Shown here: piece after piece, positions 1 through 9,786 of the stretch
Position numbering within the stretch: position 1 is the first letter of the stretch
How the letters are laid out: every line of letters begins with the position of its first letter
Assembly: GCF_016919705.1 (NCBI RefSeq)
Contig: NZ_CP070371.1
Location: 1,371,001 to 1,435,000, forward strand
Length of the DNA: 64,000 nucleotides
Direction: 5' to 3'
Source of the DNA: Paracoccus methylovorus
GTDB taxonomy: Bacteria; Pseudomonadota; Alphaproteobacteria; Rhodobacterales; Rhodobacteraceae
Program-made: the position numbers and the translations under genes
Notes under the pieces: generated by a model
What the model saw: the letters and a program-made list of their open reading frames with translations, nothing else
What the model was told of the DNA's origin: nothing
Databases searched by the model: none

Positions 1-137
1 CATATTCAGAACAAGTCCAGGCGGCTGGTCAAAGATCGATGCCGACATCACGAACGTGCCGCCACGTCCGCCAGAGGGGCCCGGCCATCAAACTGCGTTC
101 ACGAAGACGCGAACTGGCAAAAGATGGCGAATTCGGG
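1..137. other. No gene recognised at left edge
   Basis: This stretch lies downstream of the minus-strand histidine kinase gene. The readings I checked gave no family signature, and I see no clear terminator hairpin with a T-run. Confidence 0.4.
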
Positions 138-1568
138 TCAAAATTGCAAGGGGTCCGTATCAAGGCCCGCATTTTCTTGCGTGGCACCGGGGTTGGTCAG
201 TGCCGGCAAGATGATGCGCGCCACCAGTCCGCGCGCGCCCGCGCCCTCGTCCAGGGTCAGCCGGCCGCCAAACAGGCTGGCGATTTCCAGCGTCACGGGC
301 AGGCCCAGACCCATGCCGGGCCCCGAGGTTTCGCCGCGGGCGAATCGGCTGACGACGGCGGCGCGGGATGCGGACGGAATGCCGGGACCGTTGTCCTCGA
401 CCTCCAGCACTGCGTCGGGGCCATTGCGTCCCACGCGGACTGTCACCACCGCCGCCCGGCCCGCGTGGCGCAGCGCATTCAGGATCAGGTTGCCCAGCGC
501 CTCTCCCAGCAGCAGAGGTTCGGCCCGGACGGTCACCGGCCCCTCGCCCTCAAATCCAAGGTCGATGCCGGCCTCGGCAGCGGCGGGGATATGTTCGGCG
601 GTCAGGTCACGCGCAAGTGCCGCCAGATCCAGCGGCGCAGCTAGGGCCGCGCCTTCCGCGGCATCGACCTTGGCCAGCAACAGCAATTGCGCCAGGATCC
701 GCTCGGCATGGGCGACGGCGGTGTCGCCCTTGCTGGCGGCGGATTGCGCCTCGGCCAGCGTGGCCGCCCGCGCCGCCAGCGCCAGTTGCGTGCGAACCAC
801 CGCCAGCGGCGTGCGCAACTGATGCCCGGCATTGCCGGTGAAGTTGCGCATCCCGTCCAGCGCCGATTCCAGCCGCCGCATGAAACCGTTCACCGTGCCG
901 ACCAGCCCGCGCACCTCGGACGGGACCGGCGTCCCGATCGGGCTCAGGTCGTCGGGGTTGCGCGCAGCGATCTCTTCGCCCAGCCGATAAAGCGGGCGCA
1001 GCGATACCGTTACCGCGATCCAGACGATCAGCGCCGCGCCCGCGATCATCAGCGTCAGCCGCAGGGCCGAACGCATCAGGATCGTGCGGGTCAATTCGCG
1101 CCGGGCGTTGGTGGTTTCGGCCACGGTCACCACAAAGGGCACCTCGTCGATGCCGGTCGAGGCGGCGCGCGCAAGGCTTGCCACCCGCACCGGCTCGCCC
1201 CGGAACACGCCGTCGGCATAGGCCGGCCCCGCGCCCGGCTGCGCCGGTGCCATCGGCAGATCGCCATAGCCGGTCACGATATGACCGGGCGGTCCGTCCA
1301 CGCGATAGAACACCCGGTCCTGTGCCGCCGAACTCAGCATCTCCAGCGCACCATAGGGGATCTCGATGGCGATCCGGCCCTCGTGATCCAGCGAGGCACG
1401 CTCGGCGATCACCAGCGCCGAACCGGCCAGCACCCGGTCGGCCAGCGCGTTGGCCATGTGCACCGCCTCGCGCCAGGTGTCGATCAGCGCGGCAGTTCCC
1501 AGGGCCAGCGTCCCCAGCAACAGCCAGGCCAGCAGGCGGCGGCGCAGGGAAAACGGCCGCCGTATCAA
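138..1568 (-). CDS. tctE: TctE-type sensor histidine kinase
   Basis: This 476-residue membrane kinase is the sensor of a TctDE-type two-component system that usually controls tricarboxylate uptake. An N-terminal membrane segment (about 13-30) and a second one (about 169-187) bracket a periplasmic sensing domain. A HAMP-like linker is followed by the H-box NAGHQLRTPL, with phospho-acceptor His249. The N-box (NLILNALRHAG) and the DNGPGIP ATP-lid motif follow. The start overlaps the end of the upstream response-regulator gene by 4 bases, so the two are co-transcribed and probably translationally coupled. The divergent binding protein and the tctCBA genes support a role in tricarboxylate sensing; the actual ligand is inferred. 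Confidence 0.9.
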   Translation of the reverse strand: MIRRPFSLRRRLLAWLLLGTLALGTAALIDTWREAVHMANALADRVLAGSALVIAERASLDHEGRIAIEIPYGALEMLSSAAQDRVFYRVDGPPGHIVTGYGDLPMAPAQPGAGPAYADGVFRGEPVRVASLARAASTGIDEVPFVVTVAETTNARRELTRTILMRSALRLTLMIAGAALIVWIAVTVSLRPLYRLGEEIAARNPDDLSPIGTPVPSEVRGLVGTVNGFMRRLESALDGMRNFTGNAGHQLRTPLAVVRTQLALAARAATLAEAQSAASKGDTAVAHAERILAQLLLLAKVDAAEGAALAAPLDLAALARDLTAEHIPAAAEAGIDLGFEGEGPVTVRAEPLLLGEALGNLILNALRHAGRAAVVTVRVGRNGPDAVLEVEDNGPGIPSASRAAVVSRFARGETSGPGMGLGLPVTLEIASLFGGRLTLDEGAGARGLVARIILPALTNPGATQENAGLDTDPLQF

Positions 1569-2236
1569 GGTGCCGCCCGGTCGAGGAAATATCCGATGCC
1601 GCGCGCGGTCTTGACGGTCAACCCCGCCGGCGCCAGCCGCTTGCGCAGGCGGCTGACATATTGCTCGATGGCATTGGCGGACAGGTCATCCTCAAGCGAG
1701 GTCAGCGATTGCACGATGGAATCGCGCGCCACCACCTTGCCCGCGCGCATGATCAACAGCTCCAGCAACCCGCGTTCCCGCGCCGGCAGATCCAGCGGTT
1801 GCCCCGCCAGCAAGAAGCTGCGCGCGGTCTGGTCCAGCACCAGTTCGCCAAAGCTGACGGTCGAATTGCGCAAGCCCGCCTGACGACGCAACAGCGAACG
1901 GATGCGGGCCTCGAACTCACCAATGTCGAAGGGCTTGATGAGATAATCGTCCGCACCAAGGTCAAGGCCGCGCACGCGTTCCTCGGGCGTGCCGCGCGCG
2001 GTCAGGATCATCACCGCCGCCGGGTTGCGCCGTGCGCGCATGGCGCGCAGCACCTCGAGCCCGTCCATCTGCGGCAGGTTCAGGTCCAGGATCACCAGGT
2101 CAAAGCTTTCCGCCGCCGCCAGCGCCTCGGCCGAGGCCCCGTCATGGACGACGTCCACGGCATAGCCCGACTGCCGCAGCAAAGCGGTCAGCCCCTCGGC
2201 CAGCGACAGATTGTCCTCGACAAGCAGGATGCGCAT
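1565..2236 (-). CDS. tctD: TctD-type response regulator (OmpR/PhoB family)
   Basis: The protein has 223 residues: a receiver domain followed by a winged-helix DNA-binding domain. The receiver shows the acidic pocket (VEDN), phospho-acceptor Asp51 in LVILDLNLP, the conserved Thr in ILTARG and Lys101 in LIKPFD. The C-terminal half has the RERGLLELL and YVSRLRKRL elements of the OmpR class. An open frame extends upstream, but the ATG of MRILLVEDN at 2236 is where homology begins. The gene is divergent from the binding-protein gene at 2315, leaving a 78-base shared promoter region. It probably activates the tct transport genes. Confidence 0.92.
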   Translation of the reverse strand: MRILLVEDNLSLAEGLTALLRQSGYAVDVVHDGASAEALAAAESFDLVILDLNLPQMDGLEVLRAMRARRNPAAVMILTARGTPEERVRGLDLGADDYLIKPFDIGEFEARIRSLLRRQAGLRNSTVSFGELVLDQTARSFLLAGQPLDLPARERGLLELLIMRAGKVVARDSIVQSLTSLEDDLSANAIEQYVSRLRKRLAPAGLTVKTARGIGYFLDRAAP

Positions 2237-2314
2237 TCTTCCCCCCGGTCCCATCAGCCTAGCGGGACGCGGCGGACTTGTGAACGGGCTGCCGCTTTGG
2301 CAAAGTCGCCCATC

Positions 2315-3394
2315 ATGCGCCTGTTTGCCCGCCTTATGCCAGCCATCGCCGCCGTGCTTGCACTGTGGGCGGATGCGGCATCTGCGCAGGTGACGCTGTT
2401 TCCCGCACCCAAGGGCAACCAGCAAGAGCTATCGGTCTATTCCTCGCTCGACGACGATCTGGCCGCGCCGCTGATCACCGCCTTTCAAAGCCGCAATCCG
2501 GGCGTCGCGGTGCGTTACGAGAACCTGCTGACGACACAGTTGCACGACCGGATCGTGGCCGAGACACAGGCGGGCGCAGGCACTGCCGATTTCGCCTTTT
2601 CCTCGGCCATGGACTTGCAGGTTAAGCTGGCCAACGACGGTTTCGCCCGGCCCGTCGCGACACCGGACACGCCCGACTGGCCCGAATGGGCGAACTGGCG
2701 CGACACCGCCTATGCGCTGACCTTTGAACCCGCAGTCTTTGCCTATCACAAGCCCAGCTTTACCGACCACGACCCGCCCGCCACCCGCGCCGACCTGATT
2801 CGCTGGATGGCGGAACGCCCGGACGAGGCACGGGGCCGGGTCGGCACCTATGACGTGGCGCGTTCGGGCGTGGGCTATCTGTTTCTTGCCCGCGACCAGG
2901 AACTTTACCCCGGCATCTGGTCTGTCGTCGCCGCCATGGGCCGGGCCGGGGTGCAGCAGTTCCCGACCTCGGCCGAGTTGCTGGAGCGGATCGCCGACGG
3001 GCGGCTGGCGGTGGGCTACAACCTGCTGGGGTCCTATGCCGCCGACTGGGCGCGACGCCATCCCGATGTGGGCGTGATCCTGCCCCGGGATTTCACCGTG
3101 GTCGTCTCGCGCGTGGGGCTGGTTCCCACGGCGGCGCGCTCGCCCGGGCTGGGCGGGGATTTTCTAGCCTTCCTGATGTCGCCAGAGGGGCAAAGCCTGC
3201 TGTCGCGGACGCTGCGCCTTTCGGCCGTCAGCCTTGAAGTCGCGGGCCAGACCAGCCCTGTGGGCGGGATGCAGGACCTGACCGGGTTGCGGCTGAAGCC
3301 GGTGCCCGTCAGCCCCGGACTTCTGGCCTATCTGGATCAGGCGACGCGGGCAAAGCTGCTGGCGCGCTGGAACAAGGCGCTGGCCGGAGAATAG
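2315..3394 (+). CDS. Orphan ABC-type periplasmic substrate-binding protein (iron/AfuA-like)
   Basis: The secreted protein has 359 residues. Its signal peptide is at about residues 1-24, ending in ADAASAQ. The mature part resembles extracellular solute-binding proteins of the ferric-iron/AfuA group (ELSVYSSLDDDLAAPLITAF, then a lobe with YNLLGSYAADWA). The open frame reaches far upstream, but the ATG at 2315 gives a clean signal peptide and lies just past the divergent tctD start. No permease or ATPase gene accompanies it. Proteins of this kind often sit beside tctDE, so it may deliver a ligand signal to TctE rather than feed an importer; that role is inferred. Confidence 0.8.
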   Translation: MRLFARLMPAIAAVLALWADAASAQVTLFPAPKGNQQELSVYSSLDDDLAAPLITAFQSRNPGVAVRYENLLTTQLHDRIVAETQAGAGTADFAFSSAMDLQVKLANDGFARPVATPDTPDWPEWANWRDTAYALTFEPAVFAYHKPSFTDHDPPATRADLIRWMAERPDEARGRVGTYDVARSGVGYLFLARDQELYPGIWSVVAAMGRAGVQQFPTSAELLERIADGRLAVGYNLLGSYAADWARRHPDVGVILPRDFTVVVSRVGLVPTAARSPGLGGDFLAFLMSPEGQSLLSRTLRLSAVSLEVAGQTSPVGGMQDLTGLRLKPVPVSPGLLAYLDQATRAKLLARWNKALAGE

Positions 3395-3567
3395 ATTTTC
3401 AGCGCCATGTCAGGTCCATGACAGCTTTCTGTGCTGGAAAGGCAGGACCCGCCTGCGTGCGGGTCGACCAGGAGGACCGCCCGCATTCCGGGAGAGATGC
3501 GGGCCACCAGATGAAAAACGGATAACGGGACCGGCGCAGATGCGCCCGGTCGATGCGGAGGAAGACC

Positions 3568-4509
3568 ATGAAGCAATTTGTTCTCGCCAGCCTGTTCGCG
3601 GGGGCCCTCGCGGTTCCGGCCATGGCCGATTACACCATCATCGCCCCCGCCAATCCGGGCGGCGGCTGGGATCAGACCGCCCGCACCATGCAGACCGTGC
3701 TGCAAGAGGAAGGCATCTCGAAATCGGCACAGGTGCAAAACGTGCCCGGTGCCGGCGGCACCATCGGGCTTGCGCAATTCGCCAGCCAGAACAAGGGCAA
3801 CCCCGATGCGCTGATCGTCGGCGGTTATGTCATGGTCGGGGCCATCCTGACCAACAATTCCCCCGTCTCGCTGACGGATGTGACGCCCATCGCGCGGCTG
3901 ACCGGCGAATACGAGGCGATCGTGGTTCCCGCCGCCTCGCCCATTCAGGACATCGCAGGGCTGATCGAGGCGCTGAAGGCCGATCCCGGTGCGGTCAGCT
4001 GGGCGGGCGGCTCGGCCGGGGGCACCGACCATATCGCCGTGGGCCTGATCGCCAAGGCGGCAGGCGTCGATCCCACCAAGATCAACTACATCGCCTATTC
4101 CGGTGGCGGCGAGGCACTGGCCGCGATCCTGGGCAATCAGGTGACGGCGGGCATTTCCTCGCTGGGCGAATTCGAGGCCCAGATCCAGGCTGGCACGCTG
4201 CGCCTGCTGGCCGTCACCTCGCCCGAGCGTCTTGAGGGCGTGGATGCGCCCACGCTGCAAGAAGCGGGGCTGGACGTGACGCTGGAAAACTGGCGCATGG
4301 TCGCCGCCGCGCCGGGCCTGTCGGACGAACAAAAAGCCAAAGTGACCGCCGACATGGAAAAGATGGCGAAATCCGAAGCCTGGCAAAAGCAGCTTTCCGA
4401 CAAGGGCTGGATGGACACTTGGCTGGCCGGTCCCGAATTCGAAGCGCAGCTTGAAAAGGACATCGCCGCGACCGACGCGATCCTCAGGGACATCGGTCTG
4501 GTGAAATGA
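3568..4509 (+). CDS. tctC: Tripartite tricarboxylate transporter binding protein TctC
   Basis: This is the periplasmic solute receptor of a TTT-family transporter (313 residues). The signal peptide MKQFVLASLFAGALAVPAMA is followed by DYTIIAPANPGGGWDQTAR, the typical TctC/Bug strand-loop that contacts the carboxylate. The start at 3568 is chosen because a GGAGGA-like Shine-Dalgarno lies just upstream and the signal peptide begins there. The stop overlaps the tctB ATG (ATGA). The order tctC-tctB-tctA is classic. Citrate or a related tricarboxylate is the likely substrate, but TTT receptors vary, so the substrate is inferred. Confidence 0.93.
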   Translation: MKQFVLASLFAGALAVPAMADYTIIAPANPGGGWDQTARTMQTVLQEEGISKSAQVQNVPGAGGTIGLAQFASQNKGNPDALIVGGYVMVGAILTNNSPVSLTDVTPIARLTGEYEAIVVPAASPIQDIAGLIEALKADPGAVSWAGGSAGGTDHIAVGLIAKAAGVDPTKINYIAYSGGGEALAAILGNQVTAGISSLGEFEAQIQAGTLRLLAVTSPERLEGVDAPTLQEAGLDVTLENWRMVAAAPGLSDEQKAKVTADMEKMAKSEAWQKQLSDKGWMDTWLAGPEFEAQLEKDIAATDAILRDIGLVK

Positions 4510-5000
4510 GCACGTCGGACCATGAACAGCCGCGCCGCCGGGATACGGCGGCGCTCATCATCGCCGCCGGACTGGTTGTGATCGGCGCCGTGATGCTGTG
4601 GGACAGCACGCGCCTTGCCGATCTGGGCGGCTATTCCGGCGTCGGCCCCGCCAGCGTGCCGCGCGTGGTAGGCTTGGGTCTGATGGGCCTTGCGGTCTGG
4701 ACCGTCGTCGCGGCATTGCGCGGCGACTTTCCCGAACGCCCGCCGCAGAACGTCGCGCCGGTCCTGTGGATCGTGGCGGGACTGGCGGCCCAACTGATGC
4801 TGCTGCATGTCGCGGGCTTTTCCATCGCCACCGGCATCCTTTTCGGCTGCACCGCCCGCGCTTTTGGCAAGCGCAACATGGCGATGACCATTCCCATCGG
4901 CATCGTCGTCGCCTTCTTTGTCTGGGCGATTTTCTCGCAACTGCTGATGCTGCACCTGCCTGCGGGGCCGCTTGAGCAACTGGTCTTTCCGCGGGGCTGA
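4506..5000 (+). CDS. tctB: Tripartite tricarboxylate transporter small membrane protein TctB
   Basis: This 164-residue membrane protein is the small subunit of the TTT transporter. It shows about four hydrophobic segments: AALIIAAGLVVIGAVMLW, a segment around residues 55-70, VLWIVAGLAAQLMLLHVAGF and IPIGIVVAFFVWAIF. It starts inside the tctC stop codon (4-base overlap), and tctA begins 3 bases after its stop, which indicates tight co-translation. TctB sequences are poorly conserved; the call rests on topology plus its position between tctC and tctA. Confidence 0.9.
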   Translation: MSTSDHEQPRRRDTAALIIAAGLVVIGAVMLWDSTRLADLGGYSGVGPASVPRVVGLGLMGLAVWTVVAALRGDFPERPPQNVAPVLWIVAGLAAQLMLLHVAGFSIATGILFGCTARAFGKRNMAMTIPIGIVVAFFVWAIFSQLLMLHLPAGPLEQLVFPRG

Positions 5001-5003
5001 ACC

Positions 5004-6521
<1,518 letters not shown>

Positions 6522-6548
6522 AACCCCCTTTTGCCCCCACAACCATAC

Positions 6549-6573
6549 ACCCCAGCCCCGCAAGGGCCGGGGT
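6549..6573 (+). terminator. Candidate hairpin after tctA
   Basis: An inverted repeat (ACCCC-A-GCCC, loop, GGGC-C-GGGGT) lies 28 bases after the tctA stop. The stem is GC-rich with one mismatch, but no clear T-run follows. It may be a weak or Rho-assisted terminator. Confidence 0.4.
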
Positions 6574-6689
6574 TGTCATGTGCTGGCAGCATGGCGGCCT
6601 TGCCGTTTTGCCGCGTTGCGGCAAGGCCCGGCAATCCCCATCTGTGGGTCATCGAAGATACTCGATGAACTTTACAGACAGGCAGAAAA

Positions 6690-6845
6690 ATGCACCGCGT
6701 GTTCCATTCCATCGCATCGGTCTTCTCGACCCTCCGCGCCGCCATCGCCGTCGCCGAGGCGACGGAAGCCCATCGCCACCCCGCGGCCGCCGACCTGCGC
6801 CGCCTTGGCATCGATGAGACGAAGTTCGCCGCGATCCATCTGTGA
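6690..6845 (+). CDS. Small DUF1127-like protein
   Basis: This 51-residue basic protein begins MHRVFHSIASVFSTLRAA and carries DLRRLGIDETKF near its C-terminus. That layout resembles the 40-60 residue DUF1127-like proteins common in Rhodobacterales, where an amphipathic helix precedes a DLRRLGI/RDIGL motif. Known members are linked to RNA turnover and phosphate or carbon balance; nothing here fixes the role. The ribosome site is weak (AGGCAGAAAA). It stands alone after tctA. Confidence 0.55.
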   Translation: MHRVFHSIASVFSTLRAAIAVAEATEAHRHPAAADLRRLGIDETKFAAIHL

Positions 6846-7113
6846 TCTCGCATTCGCAGGCTGCGCCTGCCCCGGCGCCGGGACGTCCCTGATACGTTTC
6901 GGCGCTTTTATTTTGTCAGGAACACTGTCGACCATCCCGCTCTGACATCCGCGAGCCACGCTTTTCGCATCGGATAGAGCTGCCCGGAATTTCCCGTCCC
7001 GTCGCCACCACGCGACGTCAGGCCCGGACCCGGAGATGGCTACGAAATTCCCGAAGAATCAGGCCTTTCGACGATCCTCGCGCCCCTTGTTCAAGGACGC
7101 GAGGCCAAGCGGC

Positions 7114-7374
7114 TTACCATAGAAAACGGCGCAGCGCGTCACCTTCCTGCGGCGAGGTGGCCGCCATGTCGCTGCGCGTGTCGACCACGCCGACATCTTG
7201 CAACAGATGCGGTGGCAGATCGGCCAGCGCCTTGCGCGTCGTGGGATCGTCCAGGGCCGCATTGCGGTCATAGCAGTCGGATAGGCTGGGCTTATGACGA
7301 CGCTCTACACCGAACAGCCAGGACAGGCTCGGCAGAAACGGGCGCCGGCGGTCACATGCAATATTATCGGGCAT
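7114..7374 (-). CDS. Small DUF1127-like conserved protein
   Basis: The protein has 86 residues: a basic N-terminus with CDRRRPFLPSLSWLFG, then LADLPPHLLQDVGVVDTRSD, a variant of the DIGL motif of DUF1127-like proteins. The start at 7374 is set by a strong Shine-Dalgarno (AAAGGAGGGC) 5 bases before ATG; the longer open frame upstream is spurious. The gene is divergent from the LysR gene at 7478, with a small palindrome between them, so it is a candidate target of that regulator. Function unknown. Confidence 0.6.
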   Translation of the reverse strand: MPDNIACDRRRPFLPSLSWLFGVERRHKPSLSDCYDRNAALDDPTTRKALADLPPHLLQDVGVVDTRSDMAATSPQEGDALRRFLW

Positions 7375-7400
7375 AGCGCCCTCCTTTCGGTGGTCATGGT

Positions 7401-7418
7401 TGATCCATGTTCGGATCA
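7401..7418. promoter_or_regulatory. Inverted repeat between divergent small gene and lysR
   Basis: TGATCC and GGATCA form a perfect 6-base inverted repeat around a 6-base spacer in the 103-base divergent region. This is the usual place for a LysR-type operator. No binding data are available here. Confidence 0.4.
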
Positions 7419-7477
7419 TGCTACTCTGCCCCCGGTTTGACCAACAAAGCCTCAGCAGGTATCCATAAGGCAGGCTT

Positions 7478-8362
7478 ATGCCAATTCCTCCGCTCGCCGC
7501 CCTGCGCGCCTTTGAGGCGGTGGCGCGGCATCTCAGCTTTACCCGCGCAGCCGAGGAACTGGGCATGACCCAGGCCGCCGTCAGTTATCAGATCCGCCTG
7601 CTGGAAGAACGCCTTGCCGCGCCACTGTTCCTGCGCAAGCCGCGCGGCATCGTGCTGACCGAAACCGGGGCGCTGTTCGCGCGCCCGACCATCGACGCTT
7701 TCGACATGCTGCGCGAAGCCTATGCCGACCCTTCGGCGGATTCGGTTTCGACGCTGTCGATCTCGACCATCCCGACCTTTGCGGGGGCATGGCTGTCGCC
7801 CCGGCTGGGCAAGTTCCAGATGAATCACCCCAATCTGGCCGTCCGGCTGGAGACCGCCGACAATCTGGTCGATTTCGGACGTGAGGATATCACCGTCGCC
7901 ATCCGCGCGGGCGAGGGCGATTGGCCGGGGCTGGAATCGCATTTCCTGATGCCCATCGAATACACGCCCATGCTGTCGCCCGAACTGGCGAAAAAGCACG
8001 AATTGCGCGAGCCTGCCGACCTGCTGAAACTGCCGCTGCTGGATCGGCTGGATCCCAACTGGGCGGTCTGGATGCGCGCGGCGGGGGTGGATTTCTGGGA
8101 AACCCCGACCCGACCCGGCCTGACGCTTTCGACCGATCTGCACGAGGCGCGCGCGGCGCTGGAAGGTTACGGCGTGGCGCTGCTGACACCGCGCTTTTTC
8201 CGGTTCGAACTGGCGACCGGTGGGCTGATCCAACCTTTCCCGCTGGTGGCGCAAACCGGCCGCGGCATTTGGCTGGTCTATCCCAAGGGCCGCCGCAACC
8301 GTCCCGCGATCCGCAAGTTCCGCGCCTTTCTGCTGGATGAAATCTCCTGCGACCCCAGCTAG
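7478..8362 (+). CDS. LysR-family regulator, GcvA-like
   Basis: The protein has 294 residues. An N-terminal helix-turn-helix (PPLAALRAFEAVARHLSFTRAAEELGMTQAAVSYQIRLLEERL, split here only as a description) is followed by a substrate-binding effector domain. The opening resembles GcvA-type regulators. The only adjacent divergent gene is the small DUF1127-like gene, which may be its target. Its end overlaps the convergent PACE gene by 4 bases. Effector unknown. Confidence 0.85.
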   Translation: MPIPPLAALRAFEAVARHLSFTRAAEELGMTQAAVSYQIRLLEERLAAPLFLRKPRGIVLTETGALFARPTIDAFDMLREAYADPSADSVSTLSISTIPTFAGAWLSPRLGKFQMNHPNLAVRLETADNLVDFGREDITVAIRAGEGDWPGLESHFLMPIEYTPMLSPELAKKHELREPADLLKLPLLDRLDPNWAVWMRAAGVDFWETPTRPGLTLSTDLHEARAALEGYGVALLTPRFFRFELATGGLIQPFPLVAQTGRGIWLVYPKGRRNRPAIRKFRAFLLDEISCDPS

Positions 8363-8799
8363 GCTGCCAGCGGCCGGGGTGCGCCGGGCAGCGGAAAGAC
8401 CCGATCGTAAACAACGTTGAAAACGAAGTTATAGACCAGATAAAAGGCCACGATCGACAGGTCGAGCAGCAGCGTCTGCCACAGCGTCATGCCCAGATAC
8501 CACGCCATCGGCGGCAAAAGCATGATCAGCAGCCCGAATTCGAACAGTGCGGTATGCATCAGCCGGTGGTACAGCGCCTTGCGGGTATGACCGTAACGCC
8601 AACGCATCGCATGGTCGAAGCCGAGGTTGAAGACAAAGGTCCAGACCGTGGCCAAGGTCGCGGCGCCCACGCCGACAACCCCCATGTCGAGGATAGGTTT
8701 GTCGTAAAGCCAGGCGGTCGCGGGCGTGATGATGGCAAGGCCGATGGTCTCGAACATCAGCGCATGCCGCACCCGGTCGGGGAAACTGCGCATCGTCAT
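8359..8799 (-). CDS. PACE-family multidrug efflux pump (AceI-like)
   Basis: The inner-membrane protein has 146 residues and four predicted helices in two tandem bacterial transmembrane pair domains. Visible hallmarks are RVRHALMFETIGLAI with its conserved Glu in helix 1, and the repeat-like second half LYHRLMHTALFEFGLLIML. Known members export biocides such as chlorhexidine or short diamines in exchange for protons. The ATG at 8799 is chosen because GGAAAG lies 8 bases upstream; an earlier TTG is less likely. It is divergent from a LysR gene, as in the aceI/aceR arrangement. Confidence 0.88.
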   Translation of the reverse strand: MTMRSFPDRVRHALMFETIGLAIITPATAWLYDKPILDMGVVGVGAATLATVWTFVFNLGFDHAMRWRYGHTRKALYHRLMHTALFEFGLLIMLLPPMAWYLGMTLWQTLLLDLSIVAFYLVYNFVFNVVYDRVFPLPGAPRPLAA

Positions 8800-8832
8800 A
8801 TTCAAATCTTTCCGTTGTGTCTTGGTTGCGCT

Positions 8833-8875
8833 GTTTCTATCTTTATTCTCGCTTAGGCAAAGTTAGTTTCTATCT
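8833..8875. promoter_or_regulatory. Direct repeat in divergent PACE/lysR promoter
   Basis: The 10-mer GTTTCTATCT occurs twice, at 8833-8842 and 8866-8875, exactly 33 bases apart (about three helical turns). It lies between the PACE efflux gene and its divergent LysR regulator, so it could bind regulator dimers on one face of the helix. This is an inference from position and spacing. Confidence 0.45.
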
Positions 8876-8892
8876 GAAAACAAGATGGGTCG

Positions 8893-9786
8893 ATGACGGT
8901 ATCGCTGGATCAACTGGAGGCTTTTGTCGCGGCCGCCCGGCATGGATCGTTCTCGGCAGCCGGTCGGGCGCTGCGCAAGGCGCAGTCGGCGATCAGCACA
9001 CAGGTTTCGAATCTTGAAGACGACCTGGGCGTGATCCTGTTCAGCCGCGAGGGGCGCAACCCTGTGCTGACTCCGGCAGGCGAGCGGTTGCTGGCCGAGG
9101 CCAAGGTGGTGCTGGACCGCCGCGAACATCTGATCGGCGTCGCCGCCAGCTTCGAGGCCCATGTCGAACATCGTCTGGTCGTCGCCATCGACGAACTTTA
9201 TCCCGAACAGGCCTTGGGCACGCTTTTCGCCGATTTCGCGGCGCATTTTCCGCATGTCGAACTGGAGCTGCTGTTCCCGATGATGGAGGACGTGGGCCGG
9301 CTGGTGCTGGACGGCAAGGCGGATATCGGCGTGATGTGGCGGCAAGAGGTGCTGCCGACCGAGATCGCTTTTCACACTCTGGGCTGGGTGCCGCTGAAAC
9401 TGGTTTGCGGCAAAGACCACCCGCTGGCCGGCACGGTGATCGACTGGGAGGACCTCAAGCGCCACCGCCAGTTGATGGTGGCAGTGCGCGGCGAGGGGCC
9501 CGAAAAACAGCGACTGCGCACGGCGGCCGAGGTCTGGTGGGTCGAAAGCCACTGGATCATCCTGCAAATGGTCCGGCAGGGGATCGGCTGGGCGCTGGTG
9601 CCCGATCACATCATCGACAACTCTCCGGTCCGGGACGATCTGGTGACGCCGCCCTTGCAATTCGACGGGGCCGACTGGCCGGTGGCGCTGGAACTGGTCT
9701 GGCACAAGCAGCGCCCCAGCGGACCGGCGGCGCGCTGGCTGCGCGAACGCTTTGCCGCCATGCGCATCAGCGGCCTTCCCGGTTAG
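8893..9786 (+). CDS. LysR-family regulator, probable regulator of the PACE pump
   Basis: This 297-residue LysR regulator begins [20 protein letters not shown] and has the helix-turn-helix [22 protein letters not shown]. The effector domain shows [19 protein letters not shown] and [16 protein letters not shown] elements. The divergent position next to the PACE pump parallels AceR, which activates aceI on exposure to its substrate. The end overlaps convergent selA by 20 bases. Confidence 0.85.
   Translation: MTVSLDQLEAFVAAARHGSFSAAGRALRKAQSAISTQVSNLEDDLGVILFSREGRNPVLTPAGERLLAEAKVVLDRREHLIGVAASFEAHVEHRLVVAIDELYPEQALGTLFADFAAHFPHVELELLFPMMEDVGRLVLDGKADIGVMWRQEVLPTEIAFHTLGWVPLKLVCGKDHPLAGTVIDWEDLKRHRQLMVAVRGEGPEKQRLRTAAEVWWVESHWIILQMVRQGIGWALVPDHIIDNSPVRDDLVTPPLQFDGADWPVALELVWHKQRPSGPAARWLRERFAAMRISGLPG

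Noticed and set aside
3337..4386. 349-codon minus-strand frame over tctC
   Set aside because: Shadow of tctC with biased composition; the tctC protein is unmistakable.
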